Source: DASYYE01 sp035946955 (GTDB taxonomy: Bacteria > Actinomycetota > Actinomycetes > Streptosporangiales > Streptosporangiaceae). From it: a stretch of 9,263 nt of DNA. The stretch covers positions 1 to 9,263 of the forward strand of contig DASYYE010000522.1 in assembly GCA_035946955.1 (NCBI GenBank), given 5' to 3'. The notes below the pieces were generated by a model, which searched no databases, was not told where the DNA came from, and saw only the letters and a program-made list of their open reading frames with translations. Both the position numbers and the translations under genes were made by a program. Of this stretch, positions 6,653-9,263 are shown piece by piece (position 1 is the first letter of the stretch; each line of letters begins with the position of its first letter).

Positions 6653-7794
6653 TGCGCGACAGCATTCTCAGCTGCCACCACCTCGCGTTCCGCGCGGCCG
6701 CACGGGCATTCGTGGCCACCGAGGTCGCGCCGCACTACCCCGACTGGGAACGGACCGGGACCGTCGACCGTGGCGTATGGCGGGCGGCCGGGCGGGCCGG
6801 GCTGCTGGGGCTGGACGTGCCGACTGAGTACGGCGGCGCCGGCCTGGCCGACTTCCGGTACCACCTGCTCCTGGCGGAGGAACTGGCGCAGTACCGCGGT
6901 GTCGGGTTCAACGTGCACAACGACGTCGTGGCGCCCTACCTGGTCCGGCTGACGGACCCGGAACAGCGGCGGCGGTGGCTGCCGGGCTTCTGCTCAGGAA
7001 AGACGGTCACGGCGGTGGCGATGACCGAGCCAGACGGCGGCAGCGACCTCGCGGCGATGCGTACCACGGCCACACGTGACGGCGACACCTATGTGGTCAA
7101 CGGCGTGAAGACACTCATCACCAACGGGACCAGCGCTGATCTCGTGGTCGTGGCCGCGGTCACCGACGCGGCCCAGGTGCGCCGGGGCGGTGGGGTCAGC
7201 CTTCTCGTGCTCGAACACGGGATGCCTGGGTTCGAGCGCGGCGGAGCGCTGGACACCATCGGCCTGCGGGCAGCCGGCACCGCGTCACTGTCCTTCGATC
7301 ACGTCCACGTGCCTGCGTGCAACCTTCTCGGTGCGGAAGGCCGGGGGATGACATACCTGCAGGAGAACCTCACCCGGGAACGGCTCAGCATCGCCGGTGC
7401 GGCGGTCGCGGGCGCGGAGACCGTGCTCGCCGAGACAATCACCTACTGCCAGCGGCGGCACGCCTTCGGCCAGCCCATCGGCAGCTTCCAGCACAACCGG
7501 TTCGCACTCGCCGAGATGCACACAGAGCTGGCAGTGACCCGGACGTATGTCGACCAGTGCGTGCTCGACTTCAACGCCGCAAGCCTCACCCCCATCACCG
7601 CGGCACAAGCGAAGTGGTGGGCCACCGACGTGCAGAGACGCACCGTCGACCGGTGCCTGCAACTGCACGGAGGCGCTGGCTACCTGCGCGACTGCCCTGC
7701 CGCGCGGGCATTCGTGGACACCCGGGTGATGCCGATCTACGGCGGCACCAACGAGGTCATGAAGGAAGTCATCGGCCGGTCACTCGGCGTCTGA
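6652..7794 (+). CDS. Acyl-CoA-dehydrogenase-like flavoprotein, candidate aminoacyl-PCP oxidase
   Basis: A 380-residue full-length acyl-CoA dehydrogenase fold. Landmarks: MTEPDGGSDL (124-133) in the substrate/FAD region, RRHAFGQPIGSFQ (268-280), LHGGAGYLRD (338-347), and C-terminal PIYGGTNEVMKEVIGR. The MCAD-type catalytic Glu position (IYEGT) is Gly364 here. Instead Glu243 in TRERLSIA matches the base position of the isovaleryl/long-chain type, also the place reported for prolyl-PCP oxidases of the PigA/PltE group (from memory). The enzyme should therefore be active. Translation starts at ATG 6652, sharing one base with the NRPS stop; longer versions of this frame read into the PCP-coding region and are not credible. 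Its place directly after the A-PCP gene suggests that it oxidises a carrier-bound aminoacyl thioester (inference). A CoA-linked substrate is the alternative. Confidence 0.94.
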   Translation: MRDSILSCHHLAFRAAARAFVATEVAPHYPDWERTGTVDRGVWRAAGRAGLLGLDVPTEYGGAGLADFRYHLLLAEELAQYRGVGFNVHNDVVAPYLVRLTDPEQRRRWLPGFCSGKTVTAVAMTEPDGGSDLAAMRTTATRDGDTYVVNGVKTLITNGTSADLVVVAAVTDAAQVRRGGGVSLLVLEHGMPGFERGGALDTIGLRAAGTASLSFDHVHVPACNLLGAEGRGMTYLQENLTRERLSIAGAAVAGAETVLAETITYCQRRHAFGQPIGSFQHNRFALAEMHTELAVTRTYVDQCVLDFNAASLTPITAAQAKWWATDVQRRTVDRCLQLHGGAGYLRDCPAARAFVDTRVMPIYGGTNEVMKEVIGRSLGV

Positions 7795-7803
7795 GGGGAT
7801 GAG

Positions 7804-8736
7804 ATGTCAGGCACAGCGCTCGACTCCGTCGCGGCATACCTGCCGCCGGCCAGCATCCCCATCGGGTCGCTGCCACTCGGGATCAGTGACGACCAGTTCC
7901 TCATGTACCGGCGGTTGTGTGGCCTCTCCACGGTCCGGCGCGCGGAGGACGGGACGATCGCGGACCTGATGCTCGCGGCGGCCGCAGGACTCACGACGCT
8001 TGCGGGCCGGGAATGCCACGTCCGGTACGTGGTGCACGCGCTCACTCTCACCTCGTGCGCCCCGTACCCCGTCAACCCGTTGCACGAGGTGACCAGACGA
8101 CTCGGCCTGGCCCACGCCCAGGCGTTCAGTCTCACCCAGCACGGCTGCGCGTCGGGCCTGCTCGCGATCGAGTTGTGTGGCCGGCTCCTCGCAGCGGACC
8201 CCGATCCGGCCGCGCTGGCTCTGGTGTTCAGTGGCGAGCGCGTCTTCACCCGGCGCCTCGAGCACATCCCCGGCACAGCCATCATGGGCGAAGGCGCCGC
8301 GGCGGTGCTGGTGACCTCGCACGGCACCCGGGACCGGCTGCTGGGCCACGCCAGCCGGACATACGGGCGCTACAGCGCGGGGCCCGATCTCGGCGCAGAC
8401 CTGGAGCAGGAGTTCCGCGAGCTGTGCCTCACCGCGCTCGCCGAGGTCATCCTCGCTGCGGTCCAGCGCGCCGGATGCGGCCTCGACGACATCGCCCTCG
8501 TCCTGCCTCACAACGTCAACCGGCTGGTCTGGACCCGGCTGGCCAAGCGGCTGCAACTGGATCCCGCGCGGGTGATGCTGGCCAATGTCGCAGCAACCGG
8601 CCACTGTTTCGGTGCGGACCCGTTCATCAACTACCGGACGGCCGTGGAACAGCGGCTCCTTCGCCGGGGTGACCGGTATGTCATGGCCACCCTCGGGCTT
8701 GGCGCCGCCTTTTGCGCCCAGGTATTCGAGCACTGA
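7804..8736 (+). CDS. KAS III (FabH)-like condensing enzyme or acyltransferase with catalytic Cys
   Basis: A 310-residue thiolase-fold protein, slightly short for the KAS III family. Catalytic Cys115 lies in QHGCASGL, and the GEGAAAVLV glycine-rich segment is at 162-170. The active-site His is His236 in LPHNVNR. Where FabH has GN-x-S, with Asn as the third catalytic residue, this protein has TGHCFGADPF, so His267 replaces Asn. Such changes occur in KAS III relatives that act as acyltransferases or use unusual acyl donors (family knowledge). It may condense or transfer the acyl group held on the upstream PCP (inference). The start ATG 7804 has GAGGGG just upstream (7793-7798) and follows the flavoprotein stop by 9 nt. 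The stop overlaps the next gene's ATG (TGATG). Confidence 0.88.
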   Translation: MSGTALDSVAAYLPPASIPIGSLPLGISDDQFLMYRRLCGLSTVRRAEDGTIADLMLAAAAGLTTLAGRECHVRYVVHALTLTSCAPYPVNPLHEVTRRLGLAHAQAFSLTQHGCASGLLAIELCGRLLAADPDPAALALVFSGERVFTRRLEHIPGTAIMGEGAAAVLVTSHGTRDRLLGHASRTYGRYSAGPDLGADLEQEFRELCLTALAEVILAAVQRAGCGLDDIALVLPHNVNRLVWTRLAKRLQLDPARVMLANVAATGHCFGADPFINYRTAVEQRLLRRGDRYVMATLGLGAAFCAQVFEH

Positions 8737-9263
8737 TGACTACCTTGGCACCCGTGCGGCTGGTCGGCTCCGTCCGGCAGCGCTTCGGCCTGGGCGACTA
8801 CACCGCGGACGCGAACGCGCTGGCGCACCACCGCGACCTGGCCGCCACCTTCGGGGTCGAGTTCGACCCAGCGGCGCTCAGCAGTAGCCGCCACAATTCG
8901 CACACCACGATGTGCCTGGCGGTGCTGGAGCAGCTCGGTGAGCTGGCCGAGCCGATCGACTTGGTCATACTCGCCCACACCGTGCCTGACATAGACGTCG
9001 CCGGTGCTGCGGCACTGGCTCTGGCCCACCGCCTGACGGGCGAACCCCCCGCATTCGGCATCGGCCACCAAGGAGTGGCCACCTCGTTCACGGCGTTGCG
9101 CATCGCGGCTGAGTACCTTCGCAGCGGTGACGCGAAACGGGTTCTCGTCCTGCTGCTCGACCAGTCCGCACTGCCGTACCGGGTACCGGCGCGGCTGCGG
9201 CCACTGGCCGATGCGGCGACCGGACTCGTCCTCGCCGCCGACGAATCGGACGGTGCTGGCCTC
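8736..9263 (+). CDS. KAS III-like protein lacking the nucleophilic Cys, 3' end beyond window
   Basis: The first 176 codons of an open frame starting at ATG 8736, which shares one base with the preceding stop; no stop occurs before the window edge. The N-terminal half matches the thiolase-fold KAS III layout. A SHTTMCLAVLEQL helix is at 55-67, the ILAHTVPD strand-turn at 78-85, and the nucleophile-elbow segment GIGHQGVATSFTAL at 108-121. Val114 stands where the upstream paralogue has Cys115 (GHQGVATSF against TQHGCASGL), and no nearby Cys can substitute. It is therefore unlikely to form an acyl-enzyme itself. By analogy with PqsB/PqsC or KS-alpha/chain-length-factor pairs it may be a non-catalytic partner of the preceding protein (inference). 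The second half, including the His and Asn positions, cannot be seen. Confidence 0.8.
   Translation, partial: MTTLAPVRLVGSVRQRFGLGDYTADANALAHHRDLAATFGVEFDPAALSSSRHNSHTTMCLAVLEQLGELAEPIDLVILAHTVPDIDVAGAAALALAHRLTGEPPAFGIGHQGVATSFTALRIAAEYLRSGDAKRVLVLLLDQSALPYRVPARLRPLADAATGLVLAADESDGAGL

Noticed and set aside
7807..8733. A 308-codon minus-strand open frame covering the first KAS III-like gene
   Set aside because: It mirrors the real gene codon for codon on the opposite strand, as happens in GC-rich DNA, and its translation shows no recognisable domain while the plus strand has clear KAS III motifs.

Overview
The window is GC-rich actinomycete DNA, from Streptomyces or a related genus. This is inferred from strong G/C preference at third codon positions, GTG starts, a SARP-type regulator and antibiotic-type genes. 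It looks like one edge of a specialised-metabolite gene cluster. I could not tie it to a named compound.

Layout: bases 1-2520 on the minus strand are the first 840 codons of a large AfsR-type SARP regulator (winged helix, BTAD, NB-ARC ATPase, TPR repeats) whose C-terminus lies beyond base 1. Bases 2521-2993 are a gene-free divergent control region with a perfect 12-bp palindrome and several short repeats. From 2994 to the right edge, six plus-strand genes form one compact apparent operon. They are a DrrA-like ABC ATPase, a DrrB-like ABC-2 permease, a free-standing NRPS adenylation-PCP didomain, an acyl-CoA-dehydrogenase-like flavoprotein, a KAS III-like protein with the catalytic Cys, and the start of a second KAS III-like protein whose nucleophile position is Val. 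Junctions are 4-nt or 1-nt overlaps, or gaps of 36 nt and 9 nt.

Working model (inference): the A-PCP protein activates an amino acid and holds it as a thioester, and the flavoprotein may oxidise the tethered residue. The KAS III-like pair, possibly a heterodimer, would then condense or transfer the acyl group. The ABC pair would export the product or confer self-resistance, and the SARP would control transcription. The gene set resembles the prolyl-PCP to pyrrolyl-PCP pathways (PltF/PltL/PltE type). However, the hand-derived adenylation code, DILQMGGVVK, looks closer to glycine codes than to proline codes. That conflict and the Cys-plus/Cys-minus KAS III pair are the most interesting points here.
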